The notes: generated from the sequence alone by a model not told the origin. A stretch of 64,000 nt of DNA from Belliella aquatica (GCF_014637795.1 NZ_BMFD01000003.1:209754-273753); one strand, 5' to 3'; numbered from the stretch's first letter, positions 28,934 through 38,665 are shown. Numbers and translations: made by a program.

Positions 28934-30565
28934 TTATTGGTCTATATCCGGATCAAAAAGTGCTCCGTTGACAGTGACTTTGGTTATGAAAAATACTTCT
29001 CTGTTTTTGGCTCTTCCTTCTTCATCCTGATATCGGATTGATTGTTTTCCTGAAAGCAAATAATTGTTTTCGTACCACCAAGAGAGTATCAAACCATTGT
29101 CATCAGTTTCCCGAATCCTTTCCATATCATCTAGCAATTTTAACTCAAACTTTTCATTCTCAAAAATCACTTCTCCATTGTAGAGGTAACTTAGGACTAG
29201 CTTTTTTTCTTCCAAATACATGAAATGAAGCTTGTCTCCAGTTAAGCTTAGTTCACCAAATTTACTTGGATTGGTTGTTGTCCTGCTCGGAAGACTTAAG
29301 GAATTATCCCAGATGATATTGCCATTTTTATCCAATAAAAGAAGCTGAGCTGCATGAAACTTATATTCTCCATCTCTGAAAAGAGATGAGTTAATCATAT
29401 TTTGCTTATTGATGTAATTCAATTCTTGATTACTTCCAATAACTCCATTACTCATCGTGTTAATATTAGGCGAAGCTCTGTACATGCTATTGGCATACAT
29501 TCCATCTATAGGGTAATATCTAGGATTATTAGCCGTGAACAAATCACTGTAAACCAAATACCCGTCATTCATTGTAATAACCTCACGAGTAGAAAGCACA
29601 GGTTTGATGTCTGGTATTTTACCTTTTTTCAAAGATTTCTCTAAAGATCGGATTCTTTTAGCCCTTTGCTTTTCTGGCAAATAATTGTAGAAATTTTCAA
29701 AATCCTCTAGTGTGTAATATTTTTTAACTGTTTCACCAAATTCATTGATTTCGGTAAGGTAAATACCTTGATAGGCTTCTTGCCTTTGTTTCCCAAATGT
29801 CCCAATCAATGTTTGCTGATATTCTTCAAATGGTGTGAGTATACCCTCTATGATTTCTAATTTCGAGTCATACAAATTCCCAATATTGACTTCTCTAAGT
29901 TTGCTTCCCTCTAGATCAAAAGTTAAAATTGATACTTGTTTTACTTTATACTGATCTCTTTTACTGATCAATACATCGAATACACCAAGCTCTTGATCTT
30001 TTCTCAATTGAAGAATTTCAGTGTCTTTGGAATAGATGCCTTGTGTAGTGATAATATTTCCCGATTTCATATCAAAAATCTGAATTACTGGAAGAGATTC
30101 TGAAACACCCATAAAAATACCTTTGCCATTCATGACGTAAAATTCTTTCAAATCCATATTTAGGATATTTGAAATATTAAACTCTTTTGCATCATCGGAT
30201 TTCAAATTAAGGTCTACCAAGTACCGATCTTTTCCTTCTATCGAGTTGCCCCGTTGAAATAAAACATAAAAATGGTTCTCGTCTGTATCGTACCCTATCA
30301 GATTATGACCTTCTTTGATGGGTAATTTTTTAAGAGATGAGGTGTTAAGATTATAATCTGTTTGAAACATTTCAAAAATTTGTCTGGGGTTTAAACCCGA
30401 CTCTTTTACTGTTCTGAATCCAAGAATTCCATCTTTGTTAAAAACAGTCATGTAATTACTTTCGCCAAACTTAGCTTCAAATTCTAATCTTGCGACAAAA
30501 TCTACTTGTGCAGTAGAAGGCAAATAGGTGAGATAGAAAATACAAATTGAAAATAAATATCTCAT
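28934..30565 (-). CDS. Secreted protein of unknown function
   Basis: 543 aa with signal peptide MRYLFSICIFYLTYLPSTAQ. The mature part is beta-rich with repeated hydrophobic strands followed by Asp/Gly turns, for example YDTDENHFYVLFQRG and LLLDKNGNIIWDNSL, suggesting a beta-propeller-like fold; no catalytic motif is recognised. No lipobox, so periplasmic or surface. Probably monocistronic. I cannot assign a family name. Confidence 0.65.
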   Translation of the reverse strand: MRYLFSICIFYLTYLPSTAQVDFVARLEFEAKFGESNYMTVFNKDGILGFRTVKESGLNPRQIFEMFQTDYNLNTSSLKKLPIKEGHNLIGYDTDENHFYVLFQRGNSIEGKDRYLVDLNLKSDDAKEFNISNILNMDLKEFYVMNGKGIFMGVSESLPVIQIFDMKSGNIITTQGIYSKDTEILQLRKDQELGVFDVLISKRDQYKVKQVSILTFDLEGSKLREVNIGNLYDSKLEIIEGILTPFEEYQQTLIGTFGKQRQEAYQGIYLTEINEFGETVKKYYTLEDFENFYNYLPEKQRAKRIRSLEKSLKKGKIPDIKPVLSTREVITMNDGYLVYSDLFTANNPRYYPIDGMYANSMYRASPNINTMSNGVIGSNQELNYINKQNMINSSLFRDGEYKFHAAQLLLLDKNGNIIWDNSLSLPSRTTTNPSKFGELSLTGDKLHFMYLEEKKLVLSYLYNGEVIFENEKFELKLLDDMERIRETDDNGLILSWWYENNYLLSGKQSIRYQDEEGRAKNREVFFITKVTVNGALFDPDIDQ

Positions 30566-30746
30566 GACAGCAGTTGAATTTTAGGAAATCTTTAATGAAA
30601 GATGTTTGTTTTTTTCTAACGTCAATAACCTTAATTAAGGTTTATAGTTTTATTCTGTTCGATTTCTTAAGATAAGCGTTAAGATTTTATTTTAAAACAA
30701 TTAATCGTGACATTTGTCCTAATCTTGAATCAAGACCTCTAAAAAA

Positions 30747-32450
30747 TTGGATCAGAAGAATATTATAAAAAAGCTGAAGCTCATTATTAAATTGATGGAG
30801 CTTCATGATGAAAATGCTTTCAAAATCAGAAGTTATCAGTCCGCAGTGAATACCCTGGAGAGGGGAGAAGATATTTCAGTTGAAGGAAAAAGTTTAGATG
30901 AACTTCAGCAAATTGGTGGCATTGGTAAAAGTATCGCTGAAGTTATTTTTGCATTAGGTACTACAGAAACCCATTCTTATTTGGAGACTTTGTTAGAAAA
31001 GACACCAAAAGGGATTTTGGAAATCTTGGAAGTCAAAGGTCTTGGCCCAAAAAAAGTAAAAGTCCTTTGGGAAGAGATGAATATCACTTCTGTACATGAA
31101 CTTCTCGAAGCCTGCCAAGCTGGACAAGTTGCCAAAATCAAGGGTTTTGGCGAGAAAACACAAGAAAGTATCATTCAAGCTTTAGAGTTTAAAGCTTCTA
31201 ATCAAGGGAAGTGGCTTTATGCTGACATTGAAAATGCAGTATTAGCAGTAGATGATAAATTTGGGAAAATCGATGGAATTTCATCCAAAGCTATTGTTGG
31301 CGAGTTTGCTCGGAAATTAGAAATTATAAATCATGTAGAATGGCTTTTCGCAGTAAGTGACAAAGAGAAAGTTATGAAATCTCTTGAATCAGTTTCAATC
31401 TTAAAACAAGACTTGAAGCGCAGTAGTCCATTTAAGTGGAGGGGGAAAATGACAGAGCCTGAAGTGAATGTTATGATTCATTTTACAGACTCTTCAAGTT
31501 TCATCAAAGAAAAAATCTTAAGAACCGGAAGTAAAGCTCATTTGCTTTACCCAATGGAAGGTAATCTTCCATTTGTAGATATTTTGCAAAACTTTGAATT
31601 CACATCAGAGGAAGAGGTTTATGAAAAGGCAGGTTATGTTTGGATTCCTGAAGAGCTGAGAGAGGGGTTCATTGAGTTCGATTGGGCAAAAGATGGCGCA
31701 AAACCATTGCTTGAAAAAAAGGATTTAAAAGGGATTTTGCACAATCACTCAACCTATAGCGATGGGAAACACACTTTGCGTCAGATGGCCGAAAATTGTA
31801 AATCGCTAGGATATGAATATTTGGGAATATCAGATCACAGCCGAACAGCCTCCTATGCAGGTGGACTAGATATCGAAAAAGTACAAAAGCAACAAGCTGA
31901 GATTGATCAGCTGAACATAGAACTAGCACCATTCAAGGTTTTCAAAGGAATAGAAAGTGATATTCTGACAGATGGCAGTTTGGATTATCCTAATGACGTG
32001 TTGGCTAGTTTTGATTTTATCGTTGCGTCGATTCATTCTGGATTAAGTATGGACAGAAAGAAAGCCACGGCGAGAATTCTAAAAGCAGTAGAGAATCCAT
32101 ACACCACCATATTGGGACACCCTACAGGACGATTATTGTTAAGAAGGGAAGGTTATCCATTGGATCATAAAATGATCATTGATGCCTGCGCTGCTAATGG
32201 AGTTATTATAGAAATCAATGCAAATCCATGGAGATTGGATTTAGATTGGAGATGGGTCCATTATGCCATTGAAAAAGGAGTAAAGCTCGCTATTAATCCC
32301 GATGCACATGCGATGGAAGGTTATGATGATATGCGTTACGGTGTTTTGATAGGAAGAAAAGGGGGTTTAACCGCTGAAATGACTTTCAATGCCTTGGGTA
32401 AGGAAGAGTTAAATAAATATTTTGAAGAGAGAAAAAATAAAATCAAATAG
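30747..32450 (+). CDS. polX: DNA polymerase X family / PHP nuclease, polymerase site apparently degenerate
   Basis: 567 aa starting with TTG at 30747; no in-frame ATG exists between the upstream stop at 30726 and codon 17, and the family N-terminus requires this start. Order: helical 8-kDa-like region with HhH motifs (LQQIGGIGKSIAEVI, VKGLGPKKVKVLW, IKGFGEKTQESI), palm/fingers region, TGSKAHL, then a C-terminal PHP domain with metal motifs LHNHSTYSDG, SDHS, SIHSG, GHPTGR and NPDAH. The PHP 3'-5' exonuclease/AP-endonuclease site looks complete. In the palm, where PolX has GSxRR and DxD, this protein has VGEFARK and NHVEW, and the third Asp position reads VNVMIHF. Repair nuclease activity is likely; polymerase activity doubtful. 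Confidence 0.85.
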   Translation: MDQKNIIKKLKLIIKLMELHDENAFKIRSYQSAVNTLERGEDISVEGKSLDELQQIGGIGKSIAEVIFALGTTETHSYLETLLEKTPKGILEILEVKGLGPKKVKVLWEEMNITSVHELLEACQAGQVAKIKGFGEKTQESIIQALEFKASNQGKWLYADIENAVLAVDDKFGKIDGISSKAIVGEFARKLEIINHVEWLFAVSDKEKVMKSLESVSILKQDLKRSSPFKWRGKMTEPEVNVMIHFTDSSSFIKEKILRTGSKAHLLYPMEGNLPFVDILQNFEFTSEEEVYEKAGYVWIPEELREGFIEFDWAKDGAKPLLEKKDLKGILHNHSTYSDGKHTLRQMAENCKSLGYEYLGISDHSRTASYAGGLDIEKVQKQQAEIDQLNIELAPFKVFKGIESDILTDGSLDYPNDVLASFDFIVASIHSGLSMDRKKATARILKAVENPYTTILGHPTGRLLLRREGYPLDHKMIIDACAANGVIIEINANPWRLDLDWRWVHYAIEKGVKLAINPDAHAMEGYDDMRYGVLIGRKGGLTAEMTFNALGKEELNKYFEERKNKIK

Positions 32451-32459
32451 TAATCACCT

Positions 32460-32747
32460 ATGAGTTGGATGAATAAAGATGAGAGTTTGCTATTGCAAAG
32501 GTCATTTCTCTTTGGAGTGACTGGGATTGGATTGTGTATACTTGCTTTAGCGAACTCCTACTATAAGCTTCTAGAGGCTCCTATGGGCCCTTTGAATGGT
32601 GTTGGGATTGCATTGCAGTTTATGGGGTTAAGTATAGCTGTGTTGGTGTTAAGGAAAAGAAAAATTAGTGAGGCTATCAAGGATAAATCAAAAAAAATGG
32701 TTTTGGTTTTAGGAGTTGCATTATTCTTTTTCTTCCTGGTTATATGA
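32460..32747 (+). CDS. Small membrane protein of unknown function
   Basis: 95 aa with three hydrophobic segments (about 15-31, 45-62 and 78-95) and a short basic loop RKRKISEAIKDKSKK between the last two. Starts 9 bp after polX and ends 38 bp before the next gene, so it may be in the same transcript. No family recognised. Confidence 0.6.
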   Translation: MSWMNKDESLLLQRSFLFGVTGIGLCILALANSYYKLLEAPMGPLNGVGIALQFMGLSIAVLVLRKRKISEAIKDKSKKMVLVLGVALFFFFLVI

Positions 32748-32784
32748 CGTGCATAGCAAAGTCAATTGGTTTATAAGATTGAAT

Positions 32785-33429
32785 ATGAATAGGTTTTCAA
32801 ATGTATTATTGATTCTATTTTTAATTGTTTCATTTTCATGTGTTACAAATGAACAGTTTCATGAAGGTGATATTCTATTTCAAAATGGTAATTGTGGTGA
32901 TTTTTGTGATGCAATCAGAAAGGTGACTCAAGGCCATGAGGGTAAGGAATTTTCCCATAATGGATTGCTCATGAAAGAATCAGGTGATTGGTTTGTTTTG
33001 GAGGCAATAGGGAAGGGAGTGAGTAAAACTCCACTTCAAGACTTTTTGGATCGGCATGTAGATGAATTTGGAAGTCCAAAAGTAATGATTGGAAGACTCA
33101 AGCCAGCATATAGAGATTTGATTCCTGCAGCAATCAAAGAAGCACAGAAGCATCTTGGGAAACCTTATGATTCAGTTTTTGATTTTGAAAATGATGCTTT
33201 TTATTGTTCTGAATTGATTCATTTTGCATTTAGAGAGGCGAATGGTGGTAGAGATTTATTTTCACCAAAACCTATGACATATAATGATCCAGATACGGGG
33301 GAGCTTTTCCCTATTTGGGAGAGTTATTTTTCAGATCTTGGACATAAGGTTCCAGAGGGTAAACTTGGATTGAATCCAGGAGGAATGTCCTTGGAACCAG
33401 TTTTGGTGATGAGGGAACTAAGAAATTGA
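32785..33429 (+). CDS. YiiX/YebB-like NlpC/P60 family cysteine hydrolase, lipoprotein
   Basis: 214 aa from ATG 32785, which gives a lipoprotein signal (LILFLIVSFSC, Cys19). The permuted NlpC/P60 layout is recognisable: GDILFQ at the start of the domain, His in EFSHNGLL, and the nucleophile Cys in FYCSELIHFAF near residue 150. Family members cleave peptide or amide bonds in peptidoglycan, lipids or other substrates. The TTG at 32716 in the same frame overlaps the previous gene and would spoil the signal peptide. Substrate unknown. Confidence 0.78.
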   Translation: MNRFSNVLLILFLIVSFSCVTNEQFHEGDILFQNGNCGDFCDAIRKVTQGHEGKEFSHNGLLMKESGDWFVLEAIGKGVSKTPLQDFLDRHVDEFGSPKVMIGRLKPAYRDLIPAAIKEAQKHLGKPYDSVFDFENDAFYCSELIHFAFREANGGRDLFSPKPMTYNDPDTGELFPIWESYFSDLGHKVPEGKLGLNPGGMSLEPVLVMRELRN

Positions 33430-33579
33430 TTTAAAACTGTTTTAGTGTTTTCACCTTTATTGAAATGGGGGTTAGGCCTAACTCAAATAAAATGAGGTGA
33501 TTAATTTCTTTGAATTGTAACTTTTGTCGCAATATGTTGTTAGGCTTTTGCAATACATTAGCGTTTGCAAAACAGATTC

Positions 33580-34431
33580 ATGTTAAAAAAAGTCTTTAGG
33601 TTTCAGGTTAGAATTTTTGATTTCCTCGATGAGCATTGGGAAGGTGCGATAGTATCAAAGCTAATTTCTAATATAGTCTTGTCGTCATTTATACTTGGCT
33701 TGGTTGTCGGTTTATTGAATTATTTAGGAGTTATTTTTTATAGTGACGTTCTCAGTCCGTTTTTTGCAATCGAATTGGCTTTCAATGTCTTATTGATATT
33801 TGAAGTTTTAGGATTGATATTTTTAATTCCAAAATCTGTAGCGGATTCAGTTGGAAAGCAATTTGAAATTATATCTTTGGTTCTTTTGCGCGATGCGTTT
33901 AAGGAATTTGGACATTATTTGGAAGAAGTCAATTGGGAATTAGAGTTTGTGCTAGAGTTGCTTCCGATCGTTTCTGATGCATTTGGTGCGATTTTGATTT
34001 TCTTTATTACAGGTATATTTTACAGAGTTCAGAAGCATACAAGAATCACACAGAGTATGGAGGAGCAAAAGCGATTTACTTCCATCAAAAAAATCCTTTC
34101 CTTGTATTTGGGTCTTTCTTTCTTGTTTTTAGGAATTTATGATGTGATTTTGGCCTATCAAGTCCACGAGATTGTTTATAGCATTGAGTTGTTCTATACT
34201 TTATTGATCTTTACGGATGTGTTTATACTTCTATTTTCATTGAGGTACACGACAAAATACTACAATTTATTTAGGTATTCTTCATTTGCCTTGGCAACGA
34301 TTTTCTTAAGACTGACACTTTCTGCTCCGGCCTACTATAATGTTGTCTTGGCTGTAATAGCAGGATTAATGGTTTTGGGGGTGAGTTATATTTATAATAA
34401 GCTGTTATCAAAACAAGGTGTAGAAGATTAG
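33580..34431 (+). CDS. Multi-pass membrane protein of unknown function
   Basis: 283 aa from ATG 33580 (a TTG at 33565 is less likely). About seven hydrophobic helices, starting with a soluble N-terminal segment VFRFQVRIFDFLDEHWEG. An acidic stretch FGHYLEEVNWELEFVLELL sits in the centre. No known transporter or enzyme motif is visible. It lies upstream of tRNA-Asn with no obvious partner. Confidence 0.6.
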   Translation: MLKKVFRFQVRIFDFLDEHWEGAIVSKLISNIVLSSFILGLVVGLLNYLGVIFYSDVLSPFFAIELAFNVLLIFEVLGLIFLIPKSVADSVGKQFEIISLVLLRDAFKEFGHYLEEVNWELEFVLELLPIVSDAFGAILIFFITGIFYRVQKHTRITQSMEEQKRFTSIKKILSLYLGLSFLFLGIYDVILAYQVHEIVYSIELFYTLLIFTDVFILLFSLRYTTKYYNLFRYSSFALATIFLRLTLSAPAYYNVVLAVIAGLMVLGVSYIYNKLLSKQGVED

Positions 34432-34523
34432 AATAGGATGATAAAATGTTTGAAAAATAAGTCCTTGATATAGAGGATAAAATAAGTTTGAGGCTCGTAA
34501 AAGGGATTTTTTTTGTTGGAGAG

Positions 34524-34555
34524 TTTGGAAAAAATCAAACATCCTGCTATGTTTG
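34524..34555 (+). promoter_or_regulatory. Promoter of tRNA-Asn
   Basis: -33 TTTG (34524-34527), 20-nt spacer, -7 TATGTTTG (34548-34555), 39 bp before the tRNA. Confidence 0.75.
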
Positions 34556-34594
34556 CATCACGATAACGGAAAGCGGTATCAAAAGCTATCAAAT

Positions 34595-34668
34595 TCCTCC
34601 TTAGCTCAGTTGGTTAGAGCACATGACTGTTAATCATGGGGTCCTAGGTTCAAGCCCTAGAGGGGGAG
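34595..34668 (+). tRNA. tRNA-Asn (anticodon GTT)
   Basis: 74 nt: acceptor TCCTCCT/AGGGGGA with discriminator G, anticodon loop CTGTTAA, T-arm CTAGGTTCAAGCCCTAG. Confidence 0.97.
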
Positions 34669-34670
34669 CA

Positions 34671-34700
34671 AAAGCCTTGCAGAAATGCAGGGCTTTTTTT
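34671..34700 (+). terminator. Terminator of tRNA-Asn
   Basis: AAAGCCTTGCA pairs with TGCAGGGCTTT (one G-U), GAAA loop, T7 run, starting 2 bp after the tRNA. Confidence 0.85.
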
Positions 34701-34781
34701 GTTTTAGATAACTCTAGAAACCATTTATTTTTTTCAATACAATAGTTGACTAACTTAGTTTTTTATTGAGCTGTAAAAGTG

Positions 34782-35567
34782 ATGAACAAACAACTACTAA
34801 TTCTAAGCAATGATTTACTTTCAGAGTATTTGGAAAAAGCACCGAAAGGTTTAAATCATGCTTTAGAAGCATTGAAAGATGCTGAAATTTCAACAGAAAG
34901 TTTTAGTTTTTATACCTCTGTATCCTCCGTTTACAGTAGCAAAATAGAAGGGGAAGCCATCGAATTGGATAGTTACGTTAAGCACAAAAAATTTGGTATT
35001 GAGTTTTCACCGGATTACACTAGAAAAATAGACGACTTGTACGACGCCTACACCCTTGCAAAAACCAATAAGCTGAACAAAGAGAATATCGCCCTAGCTC
35101 ATGCATTGTTGAGCAAAAATATACTTGCAAAAAACCGACAGGGAAAATACCGTACACAAAACATGTATGTTTCCACACCGGATGGACGGATAGAATATGT
35201 AGCTGCTTCTCCCTTTGAGGTAGAGCAGGAAATGGAGAAGTTTTATGCAGATTTGAACATGTTACTTGAAACAGCTATGTCCACAGAAGAAGTTTTTTTC
35301 TATGCCTCCATGATTCATTTAGTTTTTGTCAAAATTCACCCTTGGAATGATGGAAATGGCAGAAGTGCCAGATTAATAGAAAAATGGTTCTTAGCAGAAA
35401 AATTAGGTGATAAGGCCTGGTTTATACAAAGTGAAAAAATGTATTATGATCAACATCAAACCTACTACTCAAACATCAGCATTTTAGGCTTAGAATACCC
35501 TTCCTTAGATTATGGAAAAGCACTTCCTTTTTTACTGATGCTTCCAAATTCTATTAAAAATGGATAG
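34782..35567 (+). CDS. Fic family protein with N-terminal inhibitory motif
   Basis: 261 aa. The Fic core motif reads HPWNDGNGR (residues 186-194), close to the consensus HxFx(D/E)GNGR with Trp for Phe, so the catalytic His and the phosphate-binding loop are intact. An inhibitory SSKIEG helix motif (residues 52-57) precedes it, marking a class II (auto-inhibited) Fic protein. These transfer AMP or a related group from nucleotide substrates to target-protein hydroxyls. It sits just behind tRNA-Asn, a place where acquired genes often land, but no integrase or repeat of the tRNA end was seen. No antitoxin gene is separate, as expected for class II. Confidence 0.9.
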   Translation: MNKQLLILSNDLLSEYLEKAPKGLNHALEALKDAEISTESFSFYTSVSSVYSSKIEGEAIELDSYVKHKKFGIEFSPDYTRKIDDLYDAYTLAKTNKLNKENIALAHALLSKNILAKNRQGKYRTQNMYVSTPDGRIEYVAASPFEVEQEMEKFYADLNMLLETAMSTEEVFFYASMIHLVFVKIHPWNDGNGRSARLIEKWFLAEKLGDKAWFIQSEKMYYDQHQTYYSNISILGLEYPSLDYGKALPFLLMLPNSIKNG

Positions 35568-35592
35568 AAAATCGAAAAAATTTAAAATACGA

Positions 35593-35844
35593 TCAAATCA
35601 CCCTAGTCTCTGAATACAAGTCGTAAGCTGCTACAAGGAGATGATGGTCGGGGCCATGTCCGTAGCGGGTATATTGTTGTAAATCTTTTCTGTGCTCAAC
35701 ATACTCGGGTGAGTACGCTGCATAAAGTTCATCCCATATGATCATCAGATAAGCATAAGGAATTTTACTGTTGCGTCCTTGTTCGAGCCAATCGTCAAAA
35801 ACTGATTCATCAAGTGATTTGGGATAATCTGCCCCGTCAAACAT
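35593..35844 (-). CDS. Conserved-looking small protein of unknown function
   Basis: 83 aa, acidic, rich in Tyr and Asp (MFDGADYPKSLDESVFDDWL, YSPEYVEHRKDLQQYTRYG). No signal peptide or membrane helix. Length, start and a clean spacing to neighbours suggest a true gene, but no family is recognised. Convergent with the Fic gene, 25 bp apart. Confidence 0.6.
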   Translation of the reverse strand: MFDGADYPKSLDESVFDDWLEQGRNSKIPYAYLMIIWDELYAAYSPEYVEHRKDLQQYTRYGHGPDHHLLVAAYDLYSETRVI

Positions 35845-35911
35845 TATTCTAATATTTTAATTTGAAAGTCAAATCTAGATTTTTCCTTTAGAGGGATCTC
35901 AATTTTTATTT

Positions 35912-37273
35912 TTAAGCTTTTCCTTTTTTTACTTTCAAAGAAGTGCCTTCTGTACTGATTACAATGACTTTTTCACCTTTATCGATAAATTCTCCTCTTG
36001 AGTAAGCATCATAAACTTCATCTTCCACAAGAATTTTACCGCTTGGCATCAATCGCGTGTGGGCGACACCTTCTTTGCCTAGCAAATCACTTTGATAAGA
36101 AGTAGAGGTGTATCCATCAGATCGCTGCTGCGTGTTTGCCAAGGCGATTGTGCTAAAAGCTTTCCATTGGTTGACTTTTGGTGCAAAGAAAAAAATCAGC
36201 GCCATAGCTACTATTGCTGCCAAAATAACGGTCAATAGTGCAACGAACAAATCACCCGATGGTACAAAAGTAAAATCAAATGCATCATTTGGAATCATCC
36301 CTAACGTAAGTCCTGTCAAAATCCCAATGATCCCTAGAATTCCAAACACACCAAATCCGGGGATTACAAATAACTCTACCAGCAATAAAATTACACCTAC
36401 AATAAATACTGCAATCTCCCAGTTTTGCGCGAGGCCGGCGAGGTAATAAGGGATAAAATAAAGCACAATGGCAATTATCGAAGCCGCTAAGGGAAAACCA
36501 ATTCCTGGAGTTTGGATTTCAAAATATATTCCTGCAAAAATGATTAAGATTAAGAAGCCACTTACCGCAGGGTTTAGAAAAACTGAAATTACCTTTTCGA
36601 CATTTGACTCTGCATATTTGATAATTTCAAAAGATTCAATTCCTTGCTTTTCGATTACCTCGGTCAGACTGTTGACTTGTCCTTCGCTGAATCCATTGGC
36701 AATCGCTTCTGATACCGAAAAGGTGATCACAGAACCTTTGTCACTTACGCCTTCCACTTCAAGATTCTGATCAACCATCGCTTCCGCAATTTTTGGATCC
36801 CTACCTTTTGCTTCTGCAGTGCTGCGCATCATGGAGCGCATATAGGACTGATACTTATCTGGCGCGGCTTCACCACCACCACCCATCACTACGGTAGCTG
36901 CACCTATGCTTGCACCTGGTGCCATGTAGATACTGTCACAAGCTATGGAAATTAGAGCTCCAGCGGATGCTGCATCCTTATTGACCCACACGTGAATAGG
37001 AACTTCTGTCTCCAAAACCATGGTTCGGATATCATCGGCATCATTGACGGCGCCTCCATAAGTATCCATTTCTATAATAATAAGATCAGCTTCTTTGATT
37101 TTAGCATCTTCAAGAGCAAGTTTTACCTTTCTATTCATCCTCGGATCAATGTCACTTTTGATTTCAAAGGTATAGACCTTCTTTTTGACATTTTGAAGAC
37201 TATCTTGTTTTGAAAAAGCTGAGTTTAGAGCTAGTATAAAAAATAATAAGGTAAGTGTAAATACATTTTTCAT
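35912..37273 (-). CDS. NfeD family membrane serine protease (ClpP-like)
   Basis: 453 aa. Signal peptide, then a ClpP/SppA-like domain with the nucleophile Ser in DAASAGALISIACD (near residue 104) and a following Lys-containing helix, four to five membrane helices (~230-370), and a C-terminal OB-fold NfeD domain (~385-450, LLGKEGVAHTRLMPSGKILVEDEVYDA). Long NfeD proteins cleave stomatin-type partners in archaea; no stomatin gene is adjacent here. Monocistronic and membrane bound. Confidence 0.88.
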   Translation of the reverse strand: MKNVFTLTLLFFILALNSAFSKQDSLQNVKKKVYTFEIKSDIDPRMNRKVKLALEDAKIKEADLIIIEMDTYGGAVNDADDIRTMVLETEVPIHVWVNKDAASAGALISIACDSIYMAPGASIGAATVVMGGGGEAAPDKYQSYMRSMMRSTAEAKGRDPKIAEAMVDQNLEVEGVSDKGSVITFSVSEAIANGFSEGQVNSLTEVIEKQGIESFEIIKYAESNVEKVISVFLNPAVSGFLILIIFAGIYFEIQTPGIGFPLAASIIAIVLYFIPYYLAGLAQNWEIAVFIVGVILLLVELFVIPGFGVFGILGIIGILTGLTLGMIPNDAFDFTFVPSGDLFVALLTVILAAIVAMALIFFFAPKVNQWKAFSTIALANTQQRSDGYTSTSYQSDLLGKEGVAHTRLMPSGKILVEDEVYDAYSRGEFIDKGEKVIVISTEGTSLKVKKGKA

Positions 37274-37486
37274 AAAGTAATTCTTTTGATTTTTGAATAT
37301 ACCAATAATTAAGATATAAGCATCCAGTTAACCTTTTTGAGAAGAAAAAACTTTATAAAATAAATTTTAAATTGTCTGCTGCGTTAATAAAGCAGTATGG
37401 AACGATTTGTGGAAGTCTCCGTTTGTATACTTGGATTTGATAAAATTAATCAGAAATTTGTATCACAGTATCTACCCCGATAAATT

Positions 37487-38665
37487 ATGAAAAGAAACAT
37501 CCTAGTTGCATTTTTGATTACATTGAGTTTGCATGCGAATGCATCTGATTTGACAAGATTGGATTCTATTGGAATTGAAAAAGTTGGCGACAAGACTTTT
37601 ATCATACATCAAGTCGAGGAAAGGGAAACCATGTTTGGAATTTCAAAAAGATATTCTACATCTGTCAGCGAAATCATCACAAATAATGACGAGTTGAAAG
37701 CGGGATTAAAAATGGGTCAAAGGATCCGTATCCCTTATATTGCTCCAGCAGCTTTACCTGAAGGGGCCAAATTGCATAATGTTGCCCAAGGAGAAACTTT
37801 ATTTTCAATTGCTAAAGCTTATGAGGTCACGGTGGGAGATATCATGACTTGGAATAATTTAAAAGGAAACGACCTTAGCTTAGGTCAGGGTCTAATTATT
37901 CAAGGAGTTGTAAAACCAGAGGTACCTAAAGTAGTAGCGGAAGCAAAAGCTACTGTTCCAGCTGTAGCAACAGCGGGAAAAGCTAAAGCAGCAGAAAACA
38001 AAGAAAGAGCAGAAGAGAAGAAAGACGAAGCACGTAGCAAAGCGGAAGAAGTTAGAAAAGAAGTTGCCAAACCATCTGAGGAAATTGCTAAAGTAAAAGA
38101 GGAAGTTAAATCAACAGAAAGTGGTGCGAATGTATATCCTGGAGAATGGATTACACATACAGTAGAGCAGGGAGAAACTTTATTTGCGGTAGCAAAAAAA
38201 TATGATTCCAAAGTCGAGGATTTGATTACTTGGAATGGATTATCATCAAATAACCTTTCTGTGGGGCAACGTTTGAAAGTCGGCAGAGGAGCCGCAGGTC
38301 CTTCTACCGTTCCTGTTGTCAGTTCTACAGTCCCAGTGATCGTGAATAATGAAAGAGCTGAAGCAGTTTTGACGACTCCAAAAGAAGACGATAGGCCTTA
38401 CAAAAATATCAAACAAACAGGCTTAGCTGAGGTGATCGAAGGGACTGGTAATCACAAAAAATATCTAGTCTTGCACAAGGAAGCTCCTGTGGGGACAATT
38501 ATGCGTGTAAGAAATGAAGAGAATGACATCACTATTTTTGCTAGAGTTGTAGGCAAATTGCCGAATACAGGAGACAATAGCAGGCTTGTAGTAAAACTTT
38601 CAAAAGCTGCTTTTGATCAACTTAGAGCGGTAAATTCAAGATTTCCTGTTGAGGTATCCTATTGA
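37487..38665 (+). CDS. LysM protein with C-terminal RlpA-like double-psi barrel
   Basis: 392 aa with signal peptide (cleavage near HANAS). Three LysM modules: ~28-85 (IIHQVEERETMFGISKRYST), ~97-140 (NVAQGETLFSIAKAYEVT) and ~222-268 (TVEQGETLFAVAKKYDSK). Between modules 2 and 3 lies an Ala/Lys/Glu-rich helical linker (~145-215). The last ~90 residues (GLAEVIEGTGNHKKYLVLH ... IFARVVGKLPNT) look like an RlpA-type double-psi beta-barrel. It should bind peptidoglycan and may act on glycan strands. Confidence 0.85.
   Translation: MKRNILVAFLITLSLHANASDLTRLDSIGIEKVGDKTFIIHQVEERETMFGISKRYSTSVSEIITNNDELKAGLKMGQRIRIPYIAPAALPEGAKLHNVAQGETLFSIAKAYEVTVGDIMTWNNLKGNDLSLGQGLIIQGVVKPEVPKVVAEAKATVPAVATAGKAKAAENKERAEEKKDEARSKAEEVRKEVAKPSEEIAKVKEEVKSTESGANVYPGEWITHTVEQGETLFAVAKKYDSKVEDLITWNGLSSNNLSVGQRLKVGRGAAGPSTVPVVSSTVPVIVNNERAEAVLTTPKEDDRPYKNIKQTGLAEVIEGTGNHKKYLVLHKEAPVGTIMRVRNEENDITIFARVVGKLPNTGDNSRLVVKLSKAAFDQLRAVNSRFPVEVSY

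Noticed and set aside
34669-34781. Attachment-site repeat of tRNA-Asn near the Fic gene
   Set aside because: No duplicate of the tRNA 3' end was found downstream, so integration of an element cannot be supported.
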